Below, piece after piece: positions 38,651-50,225 of a DNA stretch of 64,000 nucleotides. The DNA is taken from NCBI RefSeq assembly GCF_037975245.1, contig NC_092567.1, positions 10,360,714 to 10,424,713 on the forward strand, read 5' to 3'. The translations under genes and the position numbers were made by a program. Every line of letters begins with the position of its first letter. Position 1 is the stretch's first letter. The notes under the pieces were generated by a model. It was given only the letters and a program-made list of their open reading frames with translations. It was not told where the DNA came from and made no database searches. Origin of the DNA: Apostichopus japonicus (lineage: Eukaryota > Echinodermata > Holothuroidea > Aspidochirotida > Stichopodidae).

Positions 38651-40640
38651 GAGGATGGTAACACCAGATTGTTAAAAATTGCTGGAAGAAGGTCCATTAT
38701 ACCATTGTAATCAATACAGAGGTATTAAATATAGGCAGAGTGGTAGTTGATGTTGGGTGGGACCCCTGGTTAATAAATCTCTATCCTTTTATAAGATAAA
38801 TTCAAGTTAAAATGTATGCAGAATGTGATATGGCATGACTATTACATCTAAGATAAACTATATTATACCATTTGTATTATGATGTATCAATATGTTTTGA
38901 AGAATGACTCGATCTTTCATATTAAGACACAGTTTAAGACGAACAATTGAAAAACAAGAAACTTAAATAACTTGAACTGCAGAGCCATGTAAAAAATGTA
39001 TTAATCAAGAACAAATTAAGATTCAACCATTACAGTACCAGATATGTAGAAGACCATCAAATCAGTCAATAAAATCGAAGGTCCATTACACCGTAGCAAT
39101 CCCTATAGACAGTGGATGAGACTGTAATGTTTCATTCAGAATTAACAACTGTTCTGTATGTAGTTATTTATGTATTGCAAAGTGATGAGAGAAAACATTA
39201 CATTTTAAGGTTAGCACGTTTTTTTTTCTCAATTTTCACTAAACATTTTGAACCTTTACATACAAAGTAGGCCGACATGACGTCATTCGGTCAGACCACA
39301 CAATATAATTGGTATAGGCAACACTAACTAAGAAAACATTTGGTAAACAATTATCTTTAATATTAGTACGGCATTGTCATTCATTTGTATTCTAATATAT
39401 TAAGTTACAACAGTAAATGATATCCCTTGTGTATGGTGTATATCCTACGAACAATGGCATGTCATTGGGGGGGGGGTGAGGGTGGTCGACCGCCCATCGT
39501 CAGTTGGGGAGGGGGGTGGGCGAAATTATGTTTTCGTTCAGCCGTTGAAGAATTAGAACACTAATACGGAGGTATAACCCCTCTCCTTTGTTTTAACCTT
39601 ACAGAACTATTTATCAGCAAAACCTTGCATATAGAGCTACTTTTATATATGGATGAAATTCATATTCTAAATATGCCCAGAGTGCACCAATTGACATCTA
39701 CATTGTTATGGGGGGGGGGGGGATGTAGGGATAGGTGGTGGGTGGACCCCAGACCCACCTACGTGATAGTCGGCTTGAATTACCACAGGTTACCACCCTC
39801 TCCTTTATGAAATCCTTTGTTCGCCTCTAGTCCTGCTACAGAGGATCAGGAACCTAATTAAATCAATCCGTGGGAAACTTTGAATTTGTCCTCCACTTTT
39901 GAAATCCTGCTGTCCATGACCTCATGCAGGGAGCTGTGGTTCATGGCGTCTATGTCATATAATGTAGTGCCTGTGTAGCTTCATACCTAGCAAAGATCTG
40001 TCACGGACTGAAGAGAAACAAGGAGCTGTAACTGAAGTTCTATGGTTTAACTTGATCTATTTTAGAAAGAGCTGCATGCTATCACAAGGGGGCTGTTACA
40101 TAGAGAGCTCCCTGTTATAACTAGGGAACTTCACTGAGAGAGCTCCCTGGTATAACAGGAACTGTCAATGAGAGAACTCTGTGCTGTAATTAAACAGCTA
40201 TCTTCGAGAGAGCACCATGTTACAATTTGGAAGCCCCCTCATTATCGAATTGTTCGTATTTGATGTGTATGCACGATGCTAATATAGAATATGCATACCT
40301 GTAGGATCAACGTATCAACAGTAATATAGTAAACTGTTTGTTTGTTATGTAAATATCGAGTGACGGGAAGGCTAAATAAATGAAGTGAGTAGCGTGATAT
40401 ATATTCTGATTTTTATCGCCTTTACAAGTAAACATTACACGATGATTACATTTCTGTTTGCATGGACTTAAGTGTCTTCTAACACTGCAGGTACACAGTG
40501 ACTCAGAACAGAGCGAAATGAACGAATGCTACACATTCCATGTACGATACTTCCTCAGCGCTAACTTAGGCCTCAAATATACAAGTCATATTGCAAATCC
40601 TCCAACTTCTTGTCTAATTTCAACATTCCTGGTGGACAAA
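38651..40640. repeat. Segmental unit D, copy 2
   Basis: The diverged partner of 35360-38650, lacking its minisatellite, SINE and MITE. It contains G-run patches at 39466-39520 and 39710-39722. GAGGATGGTAACACCAGATT at its start recurs as GAGGATGGTAACACCGGATT at 40691, which suggests a third, truncated unit starting there. Confidence 0.75.
40070..40235. repeat. Minisatellite of hairpin-forming units, D copy 2
   Basis: About four units of TAGAGAGCTCCCTGTTATAA followed by CTAGGGAACT and relatives, matching the longer array in D copy 1. The internal inverted repeat is preserved in most units. Confidence 0.8.
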
Positions 40641-41365
40641 ACTCACATCTCATTTTAAATCCCCCCCCCCTCCCCTTCCACCTAAACGATAGAGGATGGT
40701 AACACCGGATTTTTAGATAATACTGCTTTGAGATGTGACAGACTCGAGCTTTGCGAACATATTGTTTCACTAATCAGTTATTACTACAAATTAACAGCAG
40801 ACAGTGTTAGTTTACCACTATATAGGCGTAGGAGATAAAGCTACAAACACAACCAGCTGCTTTAAGCTAAAATAGAAAATGCTCTGTTCAGGAGCGTCAA
40901 TCCGAATTGAGAGTTGGGTGGGGAGGGGGGCATAAATAAGGGTACATGAATAAAACTGAAGGAGTCGGCGAGCAAAGCCTTTTGGGGTGGGGTCCAGGGG
41001 CGAATCCCCGCCAGGGTCCAGGGGTCGGAATCTACAAATCTTCAGGTTTACTTCTGTTTGGTGCCTGAATTGATAAGTCATTCATAAATGTATTTAATAA
41101 AAGTCACATTTGACAAGATTAGACTTGAATTAAAAAGACTTATATATTTCACCTCCTGATGTAACTTATGGCATTAATCATGATTATTCAGATTGAAACT
41201 TAAACCCAAAAGGAAGCATCTAAACTTTGCACACAAGAATATCTTGTTATCCAGACATCTACAACATGCACACATATAGTATAAGCACATTTGAAAAGCA
41301 CTATTTGGTATCTAGGCACATTCACTTCATCGGAAACAACAAATCATAAAAATAAAGATAAACAT
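40641..41365. other. No gene; fragmentary repeats
   Basis: Contains a C-run at 40662, a partial D-unit start at 40691, and TATAGGCGTAGGAG at 40821, which resembles a hAT-MITE end without a partner. A GC-rich patch follows (GGGGTCCAGGGGCGAATCCC and GCCAGGGTCCAGGGG at about 40985-41025), probably a transposon remnant. Frames here are not gene-like. Confidence 0.5.
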
Positions 41366-41996
41366 CAGGGCCGTAGCCTGGGTAGAATTCCTAGCAGTAG
41401 TTAAGGAACATCGAGACAAAATGTATCGTCCAAATGTTACATAGCGATGCTTTGATGTGCGGATATACGGTACCAGGCACTTTTTCAAGAAATTTGAGTG
41501 GGTTGGTCATTTCCAAAAAGGGACCGTCATGACACTATCTAGGGACCTACTGCGGGTAGGGGAGGGGGAATGAGCTGAGTGAGTGGACCGTGTAGGGGAC
41601 GGTGCCTTATTATTCTTAGTAAAACATTGTGGCACTAATATAGAGGATAACAGTGAAACATACGTAATAAGTATATTTATGAACCGTAGTTTCACGTAAG
41701 ACTGCTACACTGTTCATGCAGGTTAAATCTTTGGAGCTCTCTACCTTTATTTTTATTATAATCCCCCTCTGCCCCCAGCCCGCCCCCCCCCCTCTGAAAA
41801 CCACCAGAAACATTAGTCGCATCAGAGATCGTGCATTTGACCGCCATTCCTACAATTCGTGCCTAGAATCTCAGAGTTTGCACACTACAAACTAATTAAA
41901 TCAGAAGAAATGATATGAACATTTATCGTAGGCCTACTTTCATTTAGAAAGTGTGAATCTCAGGGGACAGCTAACCCTGCGCAAGATACGGCCCTG
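41366..41996. mobile_element. Possible DNA-transposon remnant
   Basis: CAGGGCCGTA at the left end is matched by TACGGCCCTG at the right end, a 10-bp inverted repeat. Flanking sequences show no convincing direct duplication. The interior has a long C-run (41780-41791) as in other MITEs here. Boundaries are tentative. Confidence 0.35.
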
Positions 41997-42059
41997 CATA
42001 CTAAACTACTGCGTGTATAGAGCAATGCACTGACCCTGTTAGGACAGATAGAAAAAAAA

Positions 42060-42385
42060 CCCGTTTTTAACCATCATCCCCTCCATCTTCCTAACCATCT
42101 TCCTCAAGCCCCTCCATACCCACCGCTCTCCCAAACCCCTTCAATCTCCTCAACCCCCTCTATCTCCACAACCCCTCCATATCTCTCAAACCCCTCCATC
42201 TCCCCAACCCCTCTACTGTATCTCCCTCAAACCCCTCCATTCCCACCCCATCCAGCCCCACCTCCTCCATCTCCCAACCCCTTCCATCTCCCTCCATCCC
42301 CACCCTCTCCAACTCCCCAACCCCCTCCATCAAACCCCTCCATCTTCCTCAAACCCCTCCATCCCCCACCCTCTCCACTCCTCTA
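42060..42385. repeat. Polypyrimidine minisatellite
   Basis: More than 300 bases almost purely C and T (with A) built on CCCCTCCATCTCCC and CAACCCCTCCAT. The strong strand asymmetry could form triplex DNA. No coding content. Confidence 0.95.
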
Positions 42386-43789
42386 GCAATTTATTATATT
42401 ATACATAAAGTATAATTATACAAGTATAAATATCAACAGAAAACTGGCTGGGAACAATAAACAAATAAAAATATGATTTAAGTTTAAACAGTAAACAAAA
42501 TAATCAGCATCTCATTAATCATCATCCATCATATACATATGCATTAGAGGGTATTAATATATCATTAGTCTTAACTAAGCGTCATTGGAATTCATTGCAT
42601 TTTAATTCATTAGGTGTTACATTACCTTTCAACTTAATGTTCGGAATATAATGGCGAACATAAATTATGAATGGTTGGGCCTACATCATGAACAGAAGCG
42701 AATTACACAGTCTCTGGCCCTATACACCATACAAAGTTCGTTAACATATTTATCACTCAGCAGCTTGAGAATGTATTGTCTATAACACAACCGCCATTCC
42801 TTCTAACCAAGACCAACATTGTACTACAGCAGTACTGATAGAATAATAAATATAACCATATATAGTAATGCAGAAATATGACGGTGAAATGTGACCAGAA
42901 AAGAACAGAATAAACAGATGTATAGAATATAAAATAATATATGTAGGGTTAACGGAAATCAACGGCTAAGATTCAACATACAAGGAATGTCTTAAGTTTG
43001 TAAAGTAATGCTGGCCCGGTGTATGGCAAGCATCACAGAGCTTCAGTTACAATAATATTTAAGGAATGTTTCACAAGAGTAATATTGTCGATTGGACAGC
43101 AACTGAACAGGTTCTGCTACTCCTCTCTCTCTCGACACTGAAAACATAACATAAATTAATGTTAAAACATGGCAAAACAATATTGTTGACTGACCACAGC
43201 TTACTTTAAGTTGTGGACAGCAATTGGAATCCTAAGAAAGACGTATGGCAACATATATTTATTTATTAGAAATGGTAGCAAATTTAAGCCATGGGTATCC
43301 GATGACTGTCAAATTGCTGCCTACTTTACACAATGTTTCTCACATATGAACTCACTACATGTTTAACACAGTTCTATGTAACTGATTGATCTCAACAAGA
43401 GTATTTCATTTAAGAAATATGGAATTTAGCATCCATCAGTTTAGTCCTGGGTACCCAACAAACTGTCTATGTACCTGCATGGTAACTCAATATGCTGTTA
43501 ATAAGTTCGGGTTGATATGTTACAGCATGCAAGAAAATCTTGGGAGTAACCCACAGGTGGCAATGCACATATAACTTCAAAGACTTGATACTTCATAGTT
43601 TCTCAATTTCAAACACATCCCTGATCAGATCAAGGTACATACTACAAAAACTTAGCTTGCCTGGCATTTGGGCAATCTTTATTTTCTGCAGAAGTTGAAG
43701 TTTTCTGATGAACTGTTAATTTAGGTAACTATAAGTAGCTGTCTCCACTTCAGAGAAATCTACAATCCACCACTGCATACTACAATATA
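42386..43789. other. No gene recognised
   Basis: AT-rich DNA between the pyrimidine array and the E duplication. A 62-codon plus-strand frame near 43386 has no motif or splice context. Any part lying 3' of the minus-strand gene in E1 could be its untranslated region. Confidence 0.5.
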
Positions 43790-43919
43790 GTAGTTGTGTT
43801 TAGTCAAGTTTGTTAGCTCTATACAATGAAACAAATGGAATCTTAAAAATGTCATTTGATGTTATTTATAGAGCTAATTAGCCAAGCTGTCTTCACCTAC
43901 ATATGGCCTGTAGATTTCA

Positions 43920-44093
43920 TCAAAGGTACCCATCACAACCCATTACCATTTCACAAACTGACTGTTGAGAAATTATCATGTGAAGACTCACATCCACAAA
44001 GGTAGTTATGTCAGCAGTGATGTGTTCCAGTTTGACTTTTTCTTTCACTTTCTTGGAGGAAATGTACAGAAGAAATGTTGAAAACTGTATCAC
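43920..44093 (-). CDS. Terminal coding exon, copy E1
   Basis: Acceptor CACCTCCAG, then 58 codons ending in TGA at 43920-43922. It reads VIQFSTFLLYISSKKVKEK at the start and ends VMGC-DGYL. In copy E2 the exon has the same acceptor, the same stop position and a 9-bp in-frame length difference. That pattern is expected of protein-coding sequence. The C-terminal part, MIISQQS-CE, is amphipathic. Confidence 0.5.
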   Translation of the reverse strand: MIQFSTFLLYISSKKVKEKVKLEHITADITTFVDVSLHMIISQQSVCEMVMGCDGYL

Positions 44094-44376
44094 CTGGAGG
44101 TGAAAGAGAAAATACAAAATAAATCAACTTTCCATTCACTAGATTTATCAAGGAGAAATTCATCAGGTCTGTAATCCTTTTAGTAACATACATCAACATC
44201 TTCCCTTGTGTCTTATAAATAACTATACAGGTATATGAATAGTATAGAGCTGTAATCTCAGGGCAGCAAATATATTGTTTTTAGAAACATGTTTTGCATC
44301 TGATGTAGGCAATTACAACACTTGTAGTGGTGACTGATCAACTCCATGTTACCTCCCAAGAATTGTGTAGCTCCAC

Positions 44377-44399
44377 CCCCCCCCCCCCCCCCCCCCCCG
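44377..44399. repeat. Poly(C) tract
   Basis: More than 20 consecutive C, matched by a shorter C-tract at 52925-52939 in copy E2. Read on the minus strand it is a G-run following a conserved block (TTTCTGTTGCA, ATGGAAGATAGCTCACAAA) that may be another, weaker exon. Confidence 0.9.
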
Positions 44400-44717
44400 A
44401 TAAAAGACATCTTTTGACAATTGCTGGAAATTTTCTACCAGATTTGTGAGCTATCTTCCATATTATTGCAACAGAAAATAAATGTAGAAAACACATCTGC
44501 TGGAGTTTGCTGGAAATATCTCTTGAATGGCCAGTGATATAGCTGAAGTGCAAATAATGTACATCTTAAGCAGAACACATTAAGAGAATCCTTCAACACT
44601 GTTGAACAATGGCTAAGAATGGAATTCTGAAGTACTATGGTTTTTACTCTGAGTCCAGAAGCTACTGTACATGCATGTCTTGTATTACTGACTGAAAACA
44701 GCATACGCATATGTTAC

Positions 44718-44840
44718 AGTAAACCTACTAAAGACTTCCATTTGTAATCCCTTAGTATATAGCTCATTGACAAATGACATAAAACCTAGATTATCTTCAG
44801 ATTTAAATTTGACATCAATTTTCTTGGGTTTTTAGATGTA
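44718..44840 (-). CDS. Exon with a perfectly conserved core, copy E1
   Basis: The core encodes KIDVKFKSEDNLGFMSFVNE and LYTKGLQMEVF. Its 98 nt (44726-44823) are identical to E2 (53275-53372). A CTCTCAG acceptor at 44841 would put E1 out of frame by one base relative to E2; an AAG acceptor at 44823 would avoid this. The donor may be ACT|GTAACA. Acidic and hydrophobic residues alternate as in a soluble helical domain. Confidence 0.5.
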
Positions 44841-45020
44841 CTGAGAGGGGAAGGGTAGGAAAGGTTAGGATGGAAACAGAGAAATGATTCCTGTCATTCT
44901 ACATGGTTCTGACTTAGTGTGGGTATGGTTCTAACTTAGTGTGTGTATGGGTCTCACTTTGTGTGCAGTGACTCTATTTAATTGTTAGGGCACATGCACT
45001 TATGAATTAAATTGATTGTT

Positions 45021-45550
45021 TATGAGCCTGCCATACATTTTACTGCCTATTATTTGCGGCAATTAGGCTGACAATACAGAGGAGTCTGGCTGCACTATTA
45101 AGACCGAGTACTACGCTTACCTGCCACCCAACACTACAGTATGACAAACTGATAAATTAGAAGGGATCAAGTCATCTGAATATTTTGTTCCTTCATTTAT
45201 GATGAATACACAAAACAAAGAAATGGACCTGGATATTAAACACATACACCTCTTTGTGTAGTTTTACACATTGGTATGCAATACAATGTATGGCATGCAG
45301 TGTCTAACATATGGTGTATGTACTGTATGTTGAGGCCTTTATCTTCCCCTCTGGCCCTTAGGGAATTTGCTGATCAAGCAAGATTCAAAACAATTGCTGT
45401 TCCTCCAGGATTTAGGCAGTAACAAAATCACTTTCTACCCAGAATCAAATCTAATTATAAATAACACCCAGCATATCAGTCCTGCTATACACTAATTATA
45501 CACTAATCATTACCATCAGCATATTGTAAACCATTCTGTGCAAGATCCAC
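45021..45550. other. 530-bp island nearly identical between E copies
   Basis: Compared with 53573-54101, only about four differences are visible: TGGTATGCA versus TGGTATACA, GGCATGC versus GGTATGC, and a small change at TAACATATGG. Flanking sequence differs at close to one base in ten. On the minus strand a frame ending GGTGGCAG|GTAAGCG at 45119 could be an exon (YSDDLIPSNLSVCHTVVLGG), but most of the island has no long frame. Recent gene conversion or strong constraint on non-coding DNA are the two explanations. Confidence 0.8.
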
Positions 45551-46371
45551 TCATGTGACCCCCAAAGATCATCTCAAGACTGATTAATCCACATTTACCT
45601 AATGAGGAGACAAAGACAATAAGAAACATATCTGAACTAGATGTTTAATGCAAACAATAAAATCCCTTGTTTTTGAGTTTGCCTTTTTAAAATTTACTCA
45701 ACAGTTATTCCAATGCTCACAGATACACAAGCCCATGCTAAAATGACTCAATAATTGCAAGTTCATTCATTTTATTGCAAGGCGCTTTTATTTTAAAGTT
45801 GAATAATTTTTGGAAATTTATCCATAAAGAAAACAAAAGGCAAAACTTGGTAACATGTTTGCAATCCTATGGATTGGACTAACTTGATCAGCACAGATTC
45901 TAATTGGTACTTTTAACGTTGTTTGGTGCAGCAGGCCAATGAAGTTGTTCATCTTTGTATGAACACCAAATTTGTAATTCTGTTACTTTGAAGTCAAGCA
46001 AAGTTCAGCCTAATTACTGGTCTAGATTGCTTTTGTCAAACTATTGGTATATAAGTGTGAAGCAGAAGCTGCTCTATTACATAAATGTTGTTGTTTTTGC
46101 TTTCACAACTTTCCCAGTAACTTAATTTCTAACTTTGCCAATAGATAGCAACCTGATGCACCCCCCTCCCCCCCCCCTCTACCCAAACACACTCTTATAA
46201 CATAATTACTCAATTACAGACTAACTTTAAGAACATATAAATAATACAACTGCATTAAGGATTTCAGATGACAAAACATGCTGGATCCTACAAGAACTTG
46301 TCATATTGTGTTGTATGCTCTTCTGTGATAGAATCATAAACTGTTGCTTGTCATAGTGCAATTCTCAATAC

Positions 46372-46469
46372 CTCCATGACTGGATGATAGACTTTCCGGT
46401 GTGGAAATTTCCCTTGAGGGATCATCCGATACGTCATGGAGTAAAAATATCCAATTAAACACTTGCGTT
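46372..46469 (-). CDS. Exon, copy E1 (98 nt)
   Basis: Acceptor CTCTTCCATGAG after a long pyrimidine tract, donor GGAG|GTATTG. Read in phase with the preceding exon it encodes RKCLIGYFYSMTYRMIPQGK and FPHRKVYHPVME. Several E1/E2 differences in this frame are third-position and silent (ACG/ACA, CCA/CCC, CGG/CGA), which favours this frame. The 63-bp intron to the previous exon has equal length in both copies. Confidence 0.5.
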
Positions 46470-46532
46470 CTCATGGAAGAGGGGGAGGGGTGGGTGGGGT
46501 AAAAATCAGATGGTGGACCATACAATCATTAC

Positions 46533-46765
46533 CCTGCTCATGTAAACTGTACACATTTCTTCCAAGAGCTGTTATCCAGATATGAAACTGGTAAATCCCC
46601 AAAAAGGCTGATCTCAGTACTGAATAATTCCAGTTTACCTGATGATAAGAAAAAACAAAATGCATTTGGTCATCAGTTATAATGTTATTATTCATGTGAA
46701 TTGTCATCACCTGGTCTGCAAGTAGCTGCATTCTATCATGTAACATTGTCAAACACAGAACACAG
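46533..46765 (-). CDS. Exon, copy E1 (233 nt)
   Basis: Acceptor TTTATAATAG, donor CAGG|GTAATG in phase 1, matching the phase of the next exon. It encodes a helical segment including CLTMLHDRMQLLADQ, NNNIITDDQMHFVFS and YSVLRSAFLGIYQFH. Length is identical in E2, but amino-acid changes are frequent there and one is a stop. A cryptic short intron inside (CAG|GTGATG to ATCAG|GTAAAC) is possible. Confidence 0.45.
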
Positions 46766-47125
46766 CTATTATAAACATATAGTATGCTACTGTAGTTTCA
46801 AAATAAATTACTCAGTTATAATTATAACAACAATGTAAAGAACCTAATGCAACTAGAATACAAATCTATAGACTGTACAAGATGAGTTCAAGGTCTCATA
46901 ATGCTTCCCAGAGTGTATATACAGCTCACCTAATTCCAAACTAATTGAAATATAAAGAAACATTAATTTGAAATTGAGACAAGCATTGAATCTTCAGTAC
47001 AAACTTCAAGCAATACCACTGGTAATCCAGTCTGGTTAATATTCATTTGAGAAACAAAAGTTATAACAATGCAACCCTGAAATAGAATGGAGCCTGGTGA
47101 AAACATTATGAAGGGTCCTGGTCAC

Positions 47126-47203
47126 ATAATTTAGTAACCATTGGTTCACTGTACTGTCTATAGGTTGATGAATTTGTAGGATTTCTGAAATGATGACATT
47201 GTA
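47126..47203 (-). CDS. Exon-like block, copy E1 (78 nt)
   Basis: Flanked by AG and GTGACC, with identical length in E2 (56096-56173). One frame gives YNVIISEILQIHQPIDSTVN, another stays open too; four base differences do not settle which is read. Listed because its borders and length are conserved. Confidence 0.35.
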
Positions 47204-48430
47204 CTCTAATTGATTGAGTTAAAGTACATATTTTTCTATCTGCAGACTTTGACATAAACTGTTATTTCATAACATGTTGTTCGGTGCAGTCTTGGTGTGA
47301 AGTGAAGGGAAGGGGGGTTGGTATATTGTCATCAGCTGAGTCCCCAGCAAAATATGTGATAAAAAATAGTATATTTTATCTTAGGATAAACAAAGACTTA
47401 GAAAGTGGGTCTGGTGATAAAATTGTGCATGGAACTGTGCCTGGTTCTCAATGTCACTGGTTTTGTGTACACATTACTTGAATAATGCTTCTTTAGCCTC
47501 ACAGGATGTGATTGTGAATCTTAGAACTGGTGTGCGACAGTTTGGAGAAAAATATCAAAGAATTAAAGGAGATACAAACCCAACCATAATCTTTAGCTGA
47601 TATGAAAGACTGATCATTGAGATGAATATCAACGGTGGAGGTGATTTGTATTTTACTGTTCGATTACATTTCAAATCATATTTCCAATATGTAAGCAAAT
47701 GCTTAAAACGTGAATCTCTACCGTACTACAGTAAATAAACATCATAACAAACATAATACATTAAAGTTCAAGATTATATCCATAGTTGCGTGACCAACCT
47801 AAATTAATCAAGTTTTTGTTTGCTTGTTTGATGGAGTGTTCATTACAAATACCTCTAACTCAAAGCTCAGCGATACAGACTGAGTTGACTTCTTTAATGT
47901 TTCTACAGCATTATGAAATATCTAAAATGGTATTACAAGTTTTCGGTTTTATTCTGAAGGAAGTAATTACCTCAACAGAAGACATATTTGTAGGTAACCC
48001 AAGCTACTTTCTTACAGAACCAACAAGTTGTCTTCAAGTCTTACCATTCTAGAAGTGTCAGGAGTTCTAGAAGAATTTATTAATTTATGAGTCTTGGAGG
48101 CAATTTTTATTTCAGTTTGACATATGGTTAAAACGTACCAGAGGGTGTTTGGGGGCCTATTGTGTCATGGAAAGCTCATTACAAACATACCAATTACTGG
48201 ATTAATCCAGCAAGAATCCGATCATTTTCATGTCCTTACTAGAGATTAATTCTGTCAGTTGTACTTTGAGTGGATGAGCTAAACTTAATATAAAATTCTT
48301 TTAGTGAGAGTGAATGGAGATACTGTAAGAGAGTATTCCTTGATCTGCAATGCTATCCAAAAATCTACCACACATCTTTGAAACATTATCATTACTGTTC
48401 TACACTAACCATTAATGTGCTTACCATCAC

Positions 48431-48507
48431 ATGGAGAAAATATCAGATGATGAACCATTCATTGTCCTTGTCAGCACAGTATGAAAATTTCCATCAAAAA
48501 TTGGTAA
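48431..48507 (-). CDS. Exon-like block, copy E1 (77 nt)
   Basis: Acceptor CACCTGTAG, donor CCAT|GTGATG. It encodes LPIFDGNFHTVLTRTMNG and SSSDIFS. E2 has one extra codon (GGA-AAT-TTT versus GGA-AGT-CAC-GTT), so the indel keeps the frame. The plus-strand frames over this region are shadows. Confidence 0.45.
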
Positions 48508-48868
48508 CTACAGGTGGAATAGGTGATCACCTAATAGCTCGCTTCAGGATAATTAAAGTTAACCTAATGAAGAAAAAAGAAAGTGATGTGAATTAGAATA
48601 AAGTCCTAATGATAGTAGATATTGAGAATGTCAGTAAGAAAAAGATCTGTGTATGTCTCTGGCTAACTACCCTGTATACATAGACATCTACATAAAAAAA
48701 AAAGTACAGAGGAAGGAAAGTACACTTCAGTTTTCAATAACCAGGTAGGTGTAAAAACAATTAACCAGTAAACCATCAAACTTGAACCGGATTGTCCGTT
48801 GTTTAGTGGAATTGGCATATGAAGGCGTGGTGCAGTAATATAAATGAGCTCCCAAAGGAGAGTCTTAC

Positions 48869-48962
48869 CTCACACAAAGCCAATGTTTTGGCTTGACTGA
48901 GAAATTTGTGAGATTTTGCACCTCTTTTTCCTATTGAGGACAGAATGTCTTTTGAATGTCCA
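48869..48962 (-). CDS. Exon-like block, copy E1 (94 nt)
   Basis: Ends in TGTGAG|GTAAGA, a strong donor. It encodes GHSKDILSSIGKRGAKSHKF and LSQAKTLALCE. In E2 the block is 8 bp longer near its 3' end and the donor is GTTGGA, so E2 appears damaged here while E1 is intact. Confidence 0.45.
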
Positions 48963-50225
48963 CTCATCAGGAGTTAATTGTATCTAATTTAGTGTGTCAA
49001 CTTTGGTGGATGGGTTTTTTATATTATTTTTCTTCATTTAATGGCACCAGGCCCCTGGAGACTGCATTGCCTACATTGAACTAGTTATACCACTCTCTGT
49101 TTTTGTTTAGATCACCAAACGTTTATAGAGTAACCTGTTCAGTTGTCAATAGCTATCCAATATGGTCAGTTCTTTCTACAAATTTTGCAGATGAAGACAC
49201 TTGTAACCTCCAAATTTTGAGTTAACAAAGTTTGAGATGAAAAAGTCAAAATAATGAGGTAAAAAAAAAAAGCAGCATCTTGACTTTTTAAGTCAAAACA
49301 TTGAGATAAAAAGTCAAAATTTGGAAATTTTGGGAACAATTATTTTGTCCCTATGTCTCTATTAGGCCACCGTACTTACGTCGGTGAAGTTAGATCAATT
49401 TTGAGGCCAGATAGATTTGTTAAAACCAACTGCGGTGACTGGCTGAGCAATGTTTAAAAATTAAACAAGCGCAATGACAATTCTGTTTTCACAGCTGATA
49501 CAGTATACTCAGATGAGTAGGAAGTATTTCCAATTGTTTTCTCTGTTTATAGCGGCTTGACTTACAAGGGTACTGCAAAGCTCTCCAAATATTCAGTATT
49601 TTCACATAGTTTCTGGAATCTGCTAGCAATTTTGAGCACATGAGGACATGTCAGTTAAAGAAATGCTTCATCTGATTTTACTCTGTAGAATATATATCTG
49701 AGCCCTAGCCGGGTGCTTCAGAAGAGTTCTGTAACATCTCTGAGACTTCCTGTCTTCTTCTACTAAGTTTAAAACATGTAAATGCATGTTTGAGAGAAAA
49801 ATGTAATTTCTATGAAGTATAAATATAAGCCCTGGTGGGAGTCCCTGGGACTTCAGCTGAAGCATTTTCACTAATATTCAGATATTTAATGTTCTCTGAA
49901 AGTGATTTTGCAGCTGGAGTGAAGCCAATGGGGGGGGGGGGGGGACGTTATAACCACCCTTATGGATGCCAGTGCATACATGTTTTAATGCCCTCTAAAT
50001 GTGTTTATGTTCAACAGAATTTAGCTCTCAAATATGCAAGGAAGACATGTTATCATGACATGATATTGACAAATAGTGACAGGGGAATTAAACTTCCTCA
50101 ACCCTGCCTGCTAGCCATCAGTTTGGTGAATAAAGTCACAACAACCAGATTTACTTCATTCTTACCATTCCTATGTAACTCTGTGGATCATGAAGTGTAG
50201 GATACTGAAAGAAGCTTGATAGGTG

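Larger units (their letters stand above)
43920..48962 (-). pseudogene. Unidentified multi-exon gene, copy E1 (probably decayed)
   Basis: Exon-like blocks on the minus strand, 5' to 3': 48962-48869, 48507-48431, 47921-47799, 47203-47126, 46765-46533, 46469-46372, about 44822-44718 and 44093-43920 (terminal). They were found by comparing with copy E2; most keep AG acceptors and GT donors in both. The helical, Leu-rich composition with no Cys pattern suggests an alpha-solenoid-like cytosolic protein, but I recognise no family. Lesions in E1: a 5-bp indel giving a stop in the third block, a one-base frameshift before the 44.8-kb block, and loss of an acceptor near 49925 (CATAG in E2, CATTG here). 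Phases of neighbouring blocks do not all match, so exons are missing or the model is incomplete. Confidence 0.45.
43790..50225. repeat. Segmental duplication E, copy 1
   Basis: Collinear with 52205-59237 from TAGCTCTATACAATGAAACA to GAAGCTTGATAGG. By eye, the copies agree at roughly nine bases in ten, with many small indels. Conservation is uneven: splice-flanked blocks on the minus strand and one 530-bp island are much more alike than the rest. Identical order and orientation indicate a direct duplication, with 2 kb of other sequence between copies. Confidence 0.95.

Noticed and set aside
48190-48330. Faint resemblance of E1 plus-strand translations to the end of the NACHT exon (NGD, QL--EW)
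   Set aside because: Spacing is wrong and E2 does not share it; chance similarity.
48378-48596. Plus-strand frame with in-frame indels between E1 and E2
   Set aside because: The same indels also preserve a minus-strand frame with splice sites, which fits the other minus-strand exons better.
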